Shown here piece after piece: positions 55,501-64,000 of a stretch of 64,000 bases of DNA. This DNA comes from Nicotiana tabacum. Taxonomy: Eukaryota; Streptophyta; Magnoliopsida; Solanales; Solanaceae. The notes under the pieces are model-generated. The model was not told the DNA's origin. It was given only the letters and a program-made list of their open reading frames with translations, and made no database searches. The DNA lies in contig NC_134082.1 in assembly GCF_000715075.1 (NCBI RefSeq), forward strand, positions 59,111,466 through 59,175,465. The letters are read 5' to 3'. Position 1 is the stretch's first letter. Each line of letters opens with the position of its first letter. The position numbers and the translations under genes were made by a program.

Positions 55501-56534
55501 TGCAGAACTTATGTTTTCTATAATCAACAGGCCTTCTTCTTGTAAAAATCAGTACACTTCTGCATTATTAGATGTCATGCCTATAGGTTTCACTTAGGCA
55601 AGTTATAAGGTAAATTAGCTAATTGAATCAGACTCTGTTAATTCCAACCAGCAGGAAGGTCTGATCCCGGTTTCTTATCTGAAATGTATAATAGACCAGT
55701 CTGCCTCCTTAACGTTTAAGCTTAATTTAGACCATAACCAGTATCTGCAAGACATGCTAAACAATTTGTCTTTAAGTGAGGAGGCCCATCTGAGCCTCTT
55801 AAATTGTTATGTGTTTCTTATATCTGCCTTATGTGTTTTTGTTTGTCGCTTTAGAATTGTATCCTTTTAAACCATACAAAGCCCAAATCTCCCTTCGTTT
55901 TAGGACTAGTAGTCCCAAATGCCTCCAGGACTGATAGGATTGGGGCGGGTACTAGCATGGAATAAGTAACAAAACCATTCCACTTTTAAATACCTCAACA
56001 GGGTGGGAAAGGGTAGATATGAATATGATGATCGGTGCACTAATACCACGTGTAACCCCTCTTCTGAGAAGTGATTACCGGGTATTGCATTGATGTGATC
56101 CATATTATTTATAAACCTAGGACCCCCTTTCCCTTTACTTGTTTATTTTATTACTTTCAAAATTTCAAACTCCTTTTTCTCAAATTTCAACTTCCTTGTT
56201 TCTTCAAACTTTAACTTATTTGCAATCGCAATGTGACAACCCCTCATATTTGAAACCCTTAATTGCTTATTTATTGTTTGTACTTAAGTCACAATTGTAA
56301 CATGGCCGGGAACCACACTAGCGGATCTTGAAGGGTGCCTAACACCTTCTCCTCGAGATAATTTCTAGCCCTTACCCAAACTCTGGTTTTTCTAAATAAA
56401 TTCTTCCTAGTGTCCTAATGCACTTAATCATTAGGTGGCTACTCTTCAAATCAAAAAACCCAATTCCCAAAAGGGAACGAGTTGTCCTCCCAATTGTCAT
56501 AAACCCGATTTCGCGAGAAAAAGGGGCCGCGACA
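52562..56534 (+). mobile_element. 3' LTR of the Ogre element (4.0 kb)
   Basis: It begins TGTTGATACCCAATTTTT and ends GGGGCCGCGACA. It is colinear with the 5' LTR but shorter by an ~820-bp block. Scattered differences between the LTRs are mainly transitions. It contains the same TATA-like site (CACTATAAAGGAC near 54843) and the tandem repeat at 55027-55270. Confidence 0.9.
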
Positions 56535-57213
56535 GATACTCCTTCAAGAACATGTCCAAAAACTGAGTCCAAGTGAGTGAAACTGCCTCGGCCGGAATAC
56601 CCAACTCATATGCACGCCACCACTAATAAGCTGCTCCCTTAAGCTGGAATGAGTGAAAAAACCCTACTGGACTCCGTTACACCTATAGTACGGAGGATAC
56701 GGTGGCACTCCTCAAGAAAACATTGGGCATCATCTGACGCCAAGCCACTGAAAGTAGGAGGGTGGTGCTTCTTATACCTCTCGAGCCTGCGCTGCTCCTT
56801 CTCAGAAACTGTTGTCCTAACCTCAGGCTAGACTAGGGCTACCGGCTGTACTGACCTCTGGAACCTGGTCTACATGAACCCGCTGTTCCGGGGTGTAGGA
56901 GGCGGGAGTCTATACTCCTCCCCCAGCCTGAGATGTAGCAGGAGCAAGTGGGATCAAACCTGCTTGAGCTAAAGTGCCGAATATGCTCAGAAACTAGGTG
57001 AGGGTCTCCTGAAGAGCTGGTGCAGTATCAGGCGTCTCAAGTGCCTGCGCTCCAAATTGAGCTACTGGTGGCTCCTCGGTAGCAGCTCGTACGGGTGCCC
57101 TTTGCTGCACCACGTGGACGTCCTCGGACTCTACCCCGTCCCTAGCCTCTCGCGGCTCTAGCAGGGGGCACGTGTGTCTGGTCGTCTGATCTGGTTGTAC
57201 ATGTCCTCACCAT
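56535..57213 (-). pseudogene. gag N-terminal half of the minus-strand chromovirus
   Basis: Read leftward from the ATG at 57213 (MVRTCTTRSD), next to an AG-ended CT-rich tract on the minus strand. The variable, basic and Pro-rich N-terminus has stops and shifts. From about 56790 a capsid-type region follows: RRLERYKKHHPPTFSGLASD, QCFLEECHRILRTIGV, then in other frames AVSLTWTQFLDMFLKEY, where the Ogre insertion splits it. The C-terminal half is at 35377-36059. Confidence 0.8.
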
Positions 57214-57401
57214 CTGTGAGAGAATAGAAAGACAGAACTTTATAATCCTGAAGTCAACAATTTCGCACGACAAGGAATCAAAAAAGAGAAACTTTTTCCT
57301 AACAGTTGCATAGCCTCCTGAAGATAAGTACAGACGTCTCCATACCTATCCGCAAGACTCTACTAAACCTGCTTGTGACTCATAACACCTATGAAACTAG
57401 A

Positions 57402-57413
57402 GCTCTGATACCA
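57402..57413 (-). other. Primer-binding site (tRNA-iMet) of the minus-strand chromovirus
   Basis: TGGTATCAGAGC on the minus strand, four bases downstream of the LTR end at 57418. It fixes the orientation of this element: its 5' LTR lies to the right. Confidence 0.85.
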
Positions 57414-58080
57414 ACTCTTCACGACCCAAATTTCTCTCCAAAAGATGTCGTGATGATACTAGTATCTAAGACTAGGTAAGCTTAACAAATGCAGAAAAAA
57501 ACTGAAATAACTACTAAAATCTCAACATCAACATATAAATATATAACTAAAAACTACCGTTCGGCATGTACAAGTAAAATTTGCAACTCAGAGAAGAACA
57601 GCTCCCAAAACCCGATAGTTATAAGCCACAAGCTCTAAGGAAGTACTAAATATCTCTATACATTAGAGTCTAAGAGAATAAAGAAAAGACAACATAATAA
57701 GGATAGAGGGGGACTCCGAGGTCGGGGGACACTGGTAGATATACCTTGAAGTCTCCAAACAGCAGTCCAATGCTCTACTATCAAGACTGATTAGATGTAC
57801 CTGGATCTGCACAAAACTATGTGCAGAAGCATAGCATGAGTACACCACAACGGTACCCAGTAAGTGCCAAGCCTAACCTCGGTAAAGTAGTGACAAGGTC
57901 AGGTCAAGGCCCTACTGGAATATCAGAAATAAGGCAAAAGGCGAAATGATAAAAATAATGGCAGGTTAATGGAACAATAAGAATGTACAGAAAAGCAACA
58001 GCACGAGACACAAGAAGACAATTACGACACATAAGGAAATGAATGTCTTACAAGTTAAGGAACAACAACAACGATGACAT

Positions 58081-58300
58081 ATCAAATAGAGGAAAAACAG
58101 TGACCGCACGATGTGGAAACCTCATGCCACAACAAAAATCCACACGATAGAACCACGTGCCACTCAACACTCCGCACGGAAGAAACCTCGTGCCAAAACA
58201 CTACCCATGGAAGAAACCCCGTGCCACACAACACTCCACACAGAAGAAACCTCGTGCGAATAACACTTCGCTCGAAAGAAATCTCATGCCACAACAAAAC
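58081..58300 (-). repeat. ~43-bp tandem repeats in the LTR
   Basis: Five diverged units carry the core GAAACCTCGTGCCA (minus strand TGGCACGAGGTTTC). They are homologous to the TGCACGAGGT units of the plus-strand LTR at 3301-3415, though longer here. Confidence 0.7.
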
Positions 58301-58607
58301 AGTTATCTCAACAAGAATCACGAAAGTCAACACGTAGTAAATGAAACAATGATATTACAAGCAAAGAATCCTACAGTTAAAGAACGAATACAGAAATCAA
58401 GGAAATAGGTAATTCAACTAAGCATGTTGTGCAAATGACAATTAAGAGATGAGACACGTAAACATGTGAAATTAGACTAAACATGATGACTACATGTGCT
58501 AGAATAACTCAATTAAGGAATAAAAAGGAAACTACTTAGCAAATATCGGAATTTCAACATTTAGCCCGTGTACACGGCACTCACATATCATAAATTGTTA
58601 CATAAGT

Positions 58608-59700
58608 TGTTACGCCCCGCAATATTACATCGATATTACGTCCTGCAGTATTATATTACGATGATATTACGCTTCGCAGTACCAAATTATGACAATGGCG
58701 CACCCTGTAATATTGTACGTTGAATTTGTCATAATATAATTGACATCAGTCCAAGTAAAAGATTATTTGGAGATTATAAAGATTATGTTATTTCACAAGT
58801 GATGAATAAATTCGTGAAGGTGAAAGGGGAAGCAAGTCAAAGAAAATGAATGTTCGTCCAAGTTTGGCATTTGGGATAAAATACGGATCGAGCGATAATA
58901 CCCGATAATTATGAACTAGTACCATGTAAGATACCATATGACCACAATAGTATAATATATAAAAAGTATATTAAAAAGTAGAATTTTAAGTAATTTGGGG
59001 CAATTTTTAAATTATGCGGGTAATTGGTTAATTACCTGGTAACGGGACATTACCCAATTAACTAATAAGTGGGTAAAGATTAATAATCTCTACCCCCACT
59101 CGCGACGTGGAGTAGGCCACCATTCAAACCTATGAGTAATTAGTCATATGTGCTTAGTGGTTAAAAACGTGTAAGCCACTAAAGAGTTACAATAAAGGCT
59201 TGGTCATTCTTGGTCTTTCAAAAAGCTTAGATCATGTTTAGTCAAAATGAAATTTAACTCTTTCACCTAAAATTCAATTCTCCAACCAGAACACTAGACA
59301 CTTAACAATATGAAGATTTCATTCTTAAAAATGTGAGGTTACATTATTCAATAGTGTGAGCTTTCAAGAATTCAGTAACGTACAATATCATGGATTTTCC
59401 CCTACTCCGATCTGCCATTACGTGTTGTCGCAATCAACGGGTGTTAAAGGAAGTGTCAGGAGAATCGGTTCAGGTATATTAAGTCTATCCCTTCTTTCTT
59501 TTGGCATGATCCATATGATGCAAACGTAACGTACAAATGCACAACTTCCATAAATGACTCTATTCATAGAAATGCTAGAAATGCTTATGTTCTTGATTCT
59601 CCATGTGTCATATTATTCTATCATCTGTTCATGGGTCTCAGAAAAAAATACGTATTTGATAAAGTTTATCTGAAAGGCGTATTGAGTTTTATGACATTCC
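58608..59700 (+). mobile_element. LTR-like segment of another chromovirus family, inserted in the LTR
   Basis: It starts TGTTACGCCCCGCA, like the TGTTAC start of the 28159 (minus) LTR. It carries GCGATAATACCCGATAATT, TGACCACAATAGTATAATAT, GGTAATTGGTTAATTACC and a GGGTCTCAGAAAA region in the same order as the reverse complement of about 27000-27960. It is therefore a diverged relative of that family's LTR. Its right limit is unclear; it may run to about 60640. Confidence 0.6.
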
Positions 59701-60075
59701 GAGAAAATCTTATTAACGTATGTTCGTTAGGTTTTCTTAGGTCTCTTTCCAAATCAGAAACGGCTGGGTAGGGATTTTTATTCTAGGTTTTGGCTGCTTA
59801 GCTCTTGTACGTGAAGGGTGCTGAAGGTTTTTTCTTCAAGAGATGAAAACGGCTGATCTCTTCCGGTCTAAGGGTCTAGGTTAGTTTTTGTAGGGTTTTT
59901 TAGGTTAAGGGGTATGGGCCTAGGAATTATGGGCTTGAGAATTATGGGTTAGGTCCGAAAATTAGGCTTAAAATGGGTTGTTTGAGCCCAAATTTTATTC
60001 TTTCTCCGTGAACAAGACTAAAAATACGACCTCATTTACCAACTAATCCTACTTAAGTAAAATAACTATTAAGAT

Positions 60076-60535
60076 AAGACTAATCGTTAAAACAAACCTT
60101 TTTTTTTTGGTATTTTCAAATACCATATTAAAATAAAAATAAGGTACTATTTTTTTTGTATTTTTTAATTTTACGAAAGGTATATAAACTAACATCAACT
60201 GAAAAGAAGAAATATTTTTGTAATTTTCATTTTTATGAAAATAAAGTAAAAGAGTCAAAACTAATTGAAATATCGATATTAGGCCTAAACTAAATATTTT
60301 ATGCTAAGACTAATCGTTAAAACAAACCTTTTTTTTTGGTATTTTCAAATACCATATTAAAATAAAAATAAGGTACTATTTTTTTTGTATTTTTTAATTT
60401 TACGAAAGGTATATAAACTAACATCAACTTAAAAGAAGAAATATTTTTGTAATTTTCATTTTTATGAAAATAAAGTAAAAGAGTCAAAACTAATTGAAAT
60501 ATCGATATTAGGCCTAAACTAAATATTTTATGCTA
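60076..60535. repeat. 230-bp tandem duplication
   Basis: Two nearly identical adjacent 230-bp copies (about 60076-60305 and 60306-60535), each starting AAGACTAATCGTTAAAACAA and ending CTAAATATTTTATGCT. Only a few differences are visible (T-run length, ACTGAAAAG against ACTTAAAAG). The high identity implies a recent local duplication within an older LTR. Confidence 0.9.
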
Positions 60536-60845
60536 AAATGGGTGAAATTTTGGGGAGGGTAAAAAATCACATATCTACAAAAACCTCGATCAAAACCTCA
60601 AAATTCGGTCTAGGAACTTTACACCTTTTCCCCTAATTTCTCAACCCAAATCCTTAATTAAATAAAAAAAATTAATGATAGATTAGTGAAATATAATAAA
60701 AAAATGAGTCAAGAATCCTTACCCAAATATTTTCTCTGAAAATCCCCCAAAATTTTGCCTCAATCCGAGCTCTCAAAGTCCTAAAATAAAAATGAGAGAA
60801 AACCCTCGATTTTGAATATTTAAGTTCTGCCCAGGTGTTTCCTTC

Positions 60846-61180
60846 TTCGCGAACGCAGAACTTGCCTCGCGTTCGCGAAGCACAAAAAGTCACTGCCCAA
60901 CAAAACCTCTTACTCGAACATAAAGGGCCACTCGCGAACGAGATGCACACTACCCCCTAGGCCTCAACGAATGCGGAGCCTCACTCGTGAACGCGTAAGC
61001 TTAAAGCCTGATTCCCCACTGACCGCTCCTCTATGCGAACGCGTAGACCCTCTCGCGAACGCGTAGACCTAAGACTCCAAAGCTTTGCGAACGCAGGATC
61101 TACGTCGCGAACGCGAAGGCAAAAATCCAGTAACACTCAAACTCCTCTACGCAAACGTGGGAGCACCTTCGCGAACGCGT
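60846..61180. repeat. GC-rich array of GCGAACGCG motifs
   Basis: About a dozen partly palindromic CGCGAACGCG-type motifs in 330 bases of otherwise AT-rich LTR. They lie about 715-1050 bases from the LTR start, the same place as the GCAGATGCGG motifs in the LTR at 1820-2060. Confidence 0.7.
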
Positions 61181-61895
61181 AGAAGGAAACCAGACACCAA
61201 CAATCTGAAGCTTCGGCCATCATCCAAGTCCAAATTCCAATCCGTTAATCATCCGAAATCCACTCGAGGCCCCTAGGACCTCAACCAAACCTACCAACAA
61301 GTCTTAAAACATCATACGAACTTAGACGAGCCTTTAAATCACATCAGAATGCTAAAACCACGTATCGCACCCCAATTCAAGCTTAATGAACTTATAAACT
61401 TCTAACTTCCACATACGATGCCGAAACCTATCAAAACACGCTCGATTAACCTCAAATTTTGCACACAAGTCACATTTGATATTACGGACCTATTCCAACT
61501 TTCAGAATTGGAATTCGACCTCGATATTAAAAAGTCCACCCCCGGTCAAACTTCCAAAACCTTCCAATTTTTCAACTTTTGCCAATTAACGCTGAAATAA
61601 CCTATGGACCTAAAAATCAACATCCGGACGCGCTTCTAAGACCAAAATCACCATACGGAGCTATTGAAATCGACGAAATTTCATTCTGGAGTCGTCTTCG
61701 CACAAGTCAAACTACGGTCAATTCTTACAACTTAAACTTCAAACTTAGGGACTAAGTGTCCCATTCCACTCTGAAACTCTTTCGAACCCGACACCAAGCA
61801 CCCCGGCACATCAAGTAACCATAAAATGAAATAGAGAGGACAATAAATAGGGAATCAGGGCTAATACTCTCAAAACGATAGGCCGGGTCATTACA

Positions 61896-62219
61896 TGCAC
61901 ATATATCCATTTTTGGGATGATATTTAGAGATTAGTCACTATTTATTTTGTCTTGAAATATTAATTTATAATTCATAATGTTTTTGTCCCAAAAAATTAA
62001 ATTAAAAAACTGAAATTGTGTTATTTCTACCCTAATTTCTTGCTATCAGACTAGTCTTATGGCCCACGTCATAGCTTTATATAATATCCCTTCATCGTAA
62101 CGAAATTCTACTTTAGACTGTATTTTGCGACCCGAAGTCGTGAACAACCTACCGAGACTGGCCAAAAAAAAAAAACACCATTACCATGGAGATCGCCGAT
62201 TGAATTACCCGCTTCAATT
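61896..62219 (+). promoter_or_regulatory. Promoter and 5' leader of a host gene
   Basis: This is unique-looking sequence directly after the chromovirus LTR. TATATAAT is at 62078-62085, with CCCACGTCAT (an ACGT core) at 62063-62072. An A-run is at 62165-62175. An upstream ORF of five codons lies at 62186-62203 (ATGGAGATCGCCGATTGA) and ends 16 bases before the ATG at 62220. Reading these as promoter, leader and uORF is inference from spacing. Confidence 0.5.
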
Positions 62220-62313
62220 ATGGCGTCAATAAGGCGTCTCGTGAGAGCTCTTCACTCTCATTACAGAGCCTTAGCTTCTCCTTCTCATATCCTTCAACTT
62301 CCTCCGCGCAATG
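62220..62313 (+). CDS. First exon of a probable organelle-targeted protein gene
   Basis: It starts ATGGCGTCAATAAGGCG and encodes 31 codons plus one base before a GTGTGT 5' splice site at 62314. The peptide begins MASIRRLVRALHSHYRALAS: Arg/Ser/Ala/Leu-rich, no acidic residues, alternating basic and hydrophobic, i.e. a mitochondrial (possibly plastid) presequence. The rest of the gene would lie to the right of the window, after an intron containing the LINE. Reading on through the splice site gives a low-complexity stretch, which supports the exon ending here. I cannot name the protein. Confidence 0.5.
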
Positions 62314-62353
62314 GTGTGTTCTATGCTTTCTCTCTGTGTCCCTTTGTGTTTTT

Positions 62354-62367
62354 CCCCCCCCCCCCCC
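62354..62367. repeat. 14-base C homopolymer
   Basis: An uninterrupted run of 14 C after TTTTT, 40 bases into the presumed intron. Such runs are length-unstable and error-prone in sequencing. Confidence 0.8.
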
Positions 62368-62559
62368 TTCCTGGGTATCGATAATTAATGCTAACGTATT
62401 GTTCATATGTAGGCGTTGCTTATGTACTTTATGGATTGGCTTAATTTCTAGTACTAGTTGTAGCCAAGCCGTTACCGAATTGCTGTAGCTTACCCCAGTC
62501 TCGGTGAGCATACATGTGATCATGCATTTGGGACTCATTTACAATTATGCCCATTGTAT

Positions 62560-64000
62560 CAATTGCCCAAGTTCCTGATTTTTTTTAGATTTCGTGTAAG
62601 AATTGACCATTTATTGGGAGAGAGTGGTAGAAATGAGAGTGCGAAGGACGGTGTCTATTTCAGACAACTAGTTCGGTTCATGCCGGGGCGATCCAACAGT
62701 ACAGGGACAGGAAGAATGATCTCCACATGGTGTTTATTGATCTGGAGAAAGCGTACGATAGGGTTCCTAGGGAGGCCTTATGGAGCTGCTTAGAGGATAA
62801 AGGGGTCCCGGTTGACTATATTAGGGTGATTAAAGACATGTATGCTGGAGCTAAGACTCGGGTTAGGACAGTAGGAGGCGACTCTAAACACTTTCCAGTT
62901 GTTACGGGGTTGCACCAAGGGTCTGCGCTCAGCCCATTCCTATTTGCCCTGGTGATGGATGCACTGACTCATCATATTCAAGGGGAGGTGCCATGGTGCA
63001 TGCTATTTGCTGATGACATTATTCTAATTGACGAGACACGAGGCGGCGTCAACGAGAGGCTAGAGGTTTGGAGACATGCTCTTGAGTCTAAAGGTTTCAA
63101 GTTGAGCAGGACGAAGACGGAATACCTCGAGTGCAAATTTGGGGTTGAGCCGACGGAAGCGGGAGTTGAAGTGAGGCTTGACTCTCAAGTCATTCCCAAG
63201 AGGGGTAGTTTCAAGTACCTTGGATCGGTTATTCAGGGGATCGAGGAGATTGACGAGGATGTCACACACCGTATAAGGGTGGGGTGGATGAAGTGGAGGT
63301 TAGCGTCGGGAATCTTGTGTGACAAGAAAGTATCACCGTTACTAAAAGGTAAGTTTTATAGAGCAGTGGTTAGGCCTGCCATATTATATGGAACTGAGTG
63401 TTGGCCGGTAAAGAACTCACACATCCAGAAGATGAAAGTAGCAGAGATGAGGATGTTGAGGTGGATGTGCGGGCATACAAGGATGGATAAGATTAGGAAT
63501 GAAGATATTCGAGAGAAGGTGGGCGTGGCCCCCATGGAGGACAAGATGCGGGAAGTAAGACTCAGATGGTTCGGGCACATTCAGAGGAGGAGCACTGATG
63601 CACCGGTGAGGAGGTGTGAGCGACTGGCTGTAGTGGGCACGCGGAGAGGTAGAGGGCGACCTAAGAAGTATTGGGGAGAGGTGATCAGACAGGACATGGC
63701 GCGACTTAGGATTACTGAGGACATGGCCCTTGATAGGGAATGGAGGTCGAGCATTAAGGTTGTAGGTTAGGGGAAAGTTGTGAATATTTCTACAGCACAA
63801 TAGAGTGAGACTAGCCAGTTAGGAGTTAGACTAAGAATGTCATTGGTCGTCTATTGATGCAGGGCTTTACCTGCTAGTTTTACTATACCAGCCATCTATT
63901 TCGTATTTCGTATTCTGTATTTCATATCTCTTATATTGCTGTTATTTTATTATGCGTTTTTATGGTACTAATATATCGTCTCTTGTTGCTTTCTTGAGCC
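62560..64000 (+). mobile_element. RTE-type LINE, 5'-truncated
   Basis: The non-LTR RT C-terminal half and 3' UTR lie on the plus strand. The first recognisable coding is RFMPGRS near 62678. The 3' UTR runs to the window end with TATTTCGTATTTCGTATTC-like runs. No LTR is present. The 5' border is uncertain, because host intron and LINE cannot be separated exactly. It lies in the presumed first intron of the gene at 62220. Confidence 0.75.
62727..63770 (+). CDS. RTE-type non-LTR reverse transcriptase, C-terminal part
   Basis: A 347-codon open frame. The RT palm block [19 protein letters not shown] is at residues ~2-20, [18 protein letters not shown] near 65, the catalytic FADDIILI near 93 and [10 protein letters not shown] near 147. 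The C-terminal region contains [20 protein letters not shown], typical of plant RTE elements, and ends in [20 protein letters not shown]...VVG at the usual stop. The endonuclease and RT fingers are missing. An upstream frame (62554-62726) shows RFMPGRS followed by a short deletion, so the copy is a pseudogene although this part is open. It has no internal stop, unlike every other pol here, so it may be a relatively recent insertion. Confidence 0.8.
   Translation: MVFIDLEKAYDRVPREALWSCLEDKGVPVDYIRVIKDMYAGAKTRVRTVGGDSKHFPVVTGLHQGSALSPFLFALVMDALTHHIQGEVPWCMLFADDIILIDETRGGVNERLEVWRHALESKGFKLSRTKTEYLECKFGVEPTEAGVEVRLDSQVIPKRGSFKYLGSVIQGIEEIDEDVTHRIRVGWMKWRLASGILCDKKVSPLLKGKFYRAVVRPAILYGTECWPVKNSHIQKMKVAEMRMLRWMCGHTRMDKIRNEDIREKVGVAPMEDKMREVRLRWFGHIQRRSTDAPVRRCERLAVVGTRRGRGRPKKYWGEVIRQDMARLRITEDMALDREWRSSIKVVG

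Larger units (their letters stand above)
36060..56534 (+). mobile_element. Ogre-type (Tat lineage) Ty3/gypsy giant element
   Basis: A 20.5-kb plus-strand element. Its 5' LTR is 36060-40850, PBS 40854-40871, ORF1 41572-43200, gag about 43560-45650, protease 45867-46670, RT/RNase H/second RNase H/integrase 47111-50560, 3' UTR 50561-52561 and 3' LTR 52562-56534. The great length, extra ORF before gag, second RNase H, likely intron between protease and RT, and long repeat-rich 3' UTR are the known features of Ogre elements. It interrupts the gag gene of a minus-strand chromovirus. I find no clean 5-bp target duplication (left flank GGGCAGC, right flank GATACTCC). Confidence 0.9.
57418..61895 (-). 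mobile_element. 5' LTR of the minus-strand chromovirus (4.5 kb, with insertions)
   Basis: The minus-strand start TGTAATGACCCGGCC at 61895 matches the LTR start at 1118. The end at 57418 (TTCACGACCC on the plus strand, decayed from TGTCACG) matches the LTR end at 4697. It shares the GACTAGGTAAGC block near the end, the ACCTCGTGCC repeats and the GC-rich array. Extra length comes from the segment beginning at about 58608 and from a tandem duplication at 60076-60535. The 3' LTR of this element is absent. Confidence 0.8.

Noticed and set aside
62220..62550. Minus-strand ORF 62538-62218
   Set aside because: Runs through the C homopolymer and the presumed exon in antisense; low complexity and no motif.
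63417..63800. Minus-strand 127-codon ORF
   Set aside because: Antisense shadow of the LINE RT frame.

Overview
This is nuclear DNA of a flowering plant. The evidence is GT-AG introns, TATA-box promoters, a Stowaway-type MITE and several lineages of plant Ty3/gypsy retrotransposon. The LTR and MITE types suggest Solanaceae (Nicotiana-like), but that is inference. About 85-90% of the window is transposable-element sequence, much of it nested. Only two stretches look like host genes: an intact single-exon gene at 7041-7949 (+) and the promoter plus first exon of an organelle-targeted gene near 62078-62313 (+). No tRNA, rRNA or CRISPR feature was seen.

Layout. 1-4697: 3' end and long 3' LTR of a plus-strand Ty3/gypsy element whose body lies upstream of the window. 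4698-8502: host DNA with the 302-codon gene. 8503-8721: LTR scrap. 8755-20315: a (GTATT)n-rich MITE split by an 11.1-kb minus-strand Tat-lineage Ty3/gypsy element (8902-20027). That element has decayed gag, protease, RT, two RNase H domains and integrase on the minus strand. It also has a plus-strand (antisense) ORF with four recognisable introns and its own TATA promoter. 20637-21420: broken hAT-type transposase. 21436-25087 plus 34990-35376: one plus-strand chromovirus split inside its integrase gene by a 9.9-kb minus-strand chromovirus (25088-34989).

35377-61895: a minus-strand chromovirus with its 5' LTR at the right and only gag surviving. Its gag is split by a 20.5-kb plus-strand Ogre-type (Tat) giant element (36060-56534). 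The Ogre element has ORF1, gag, a protease followed by a G-patch-like segment, RT-RNase H, a second RNase H, integrase, a long repeat-rich 3' UTR and LTRs of 4.8 and 4.0 kb. The chromovirus LTR itself carries a younger inserted LTR-like segment and a 230-bp tandem duplication. 61896-64000: host promoter, uORF and exon 1, with a 5'-truncated RTE-type LINE in the presumed first intron.

All transposon coding regions except the LINE C-terminal ORF and the Ogre ORF1 are visibly inactivated. The most unusual structures are the compound 2.85-kb LTRs of the 25088-34989 element, which contain an internal primer-binding site and gag leader; the spliced antisense gene of the Tat element; and the Ogre pol frame, interrupted by about ten in-frame stops and no apparent frameshift.
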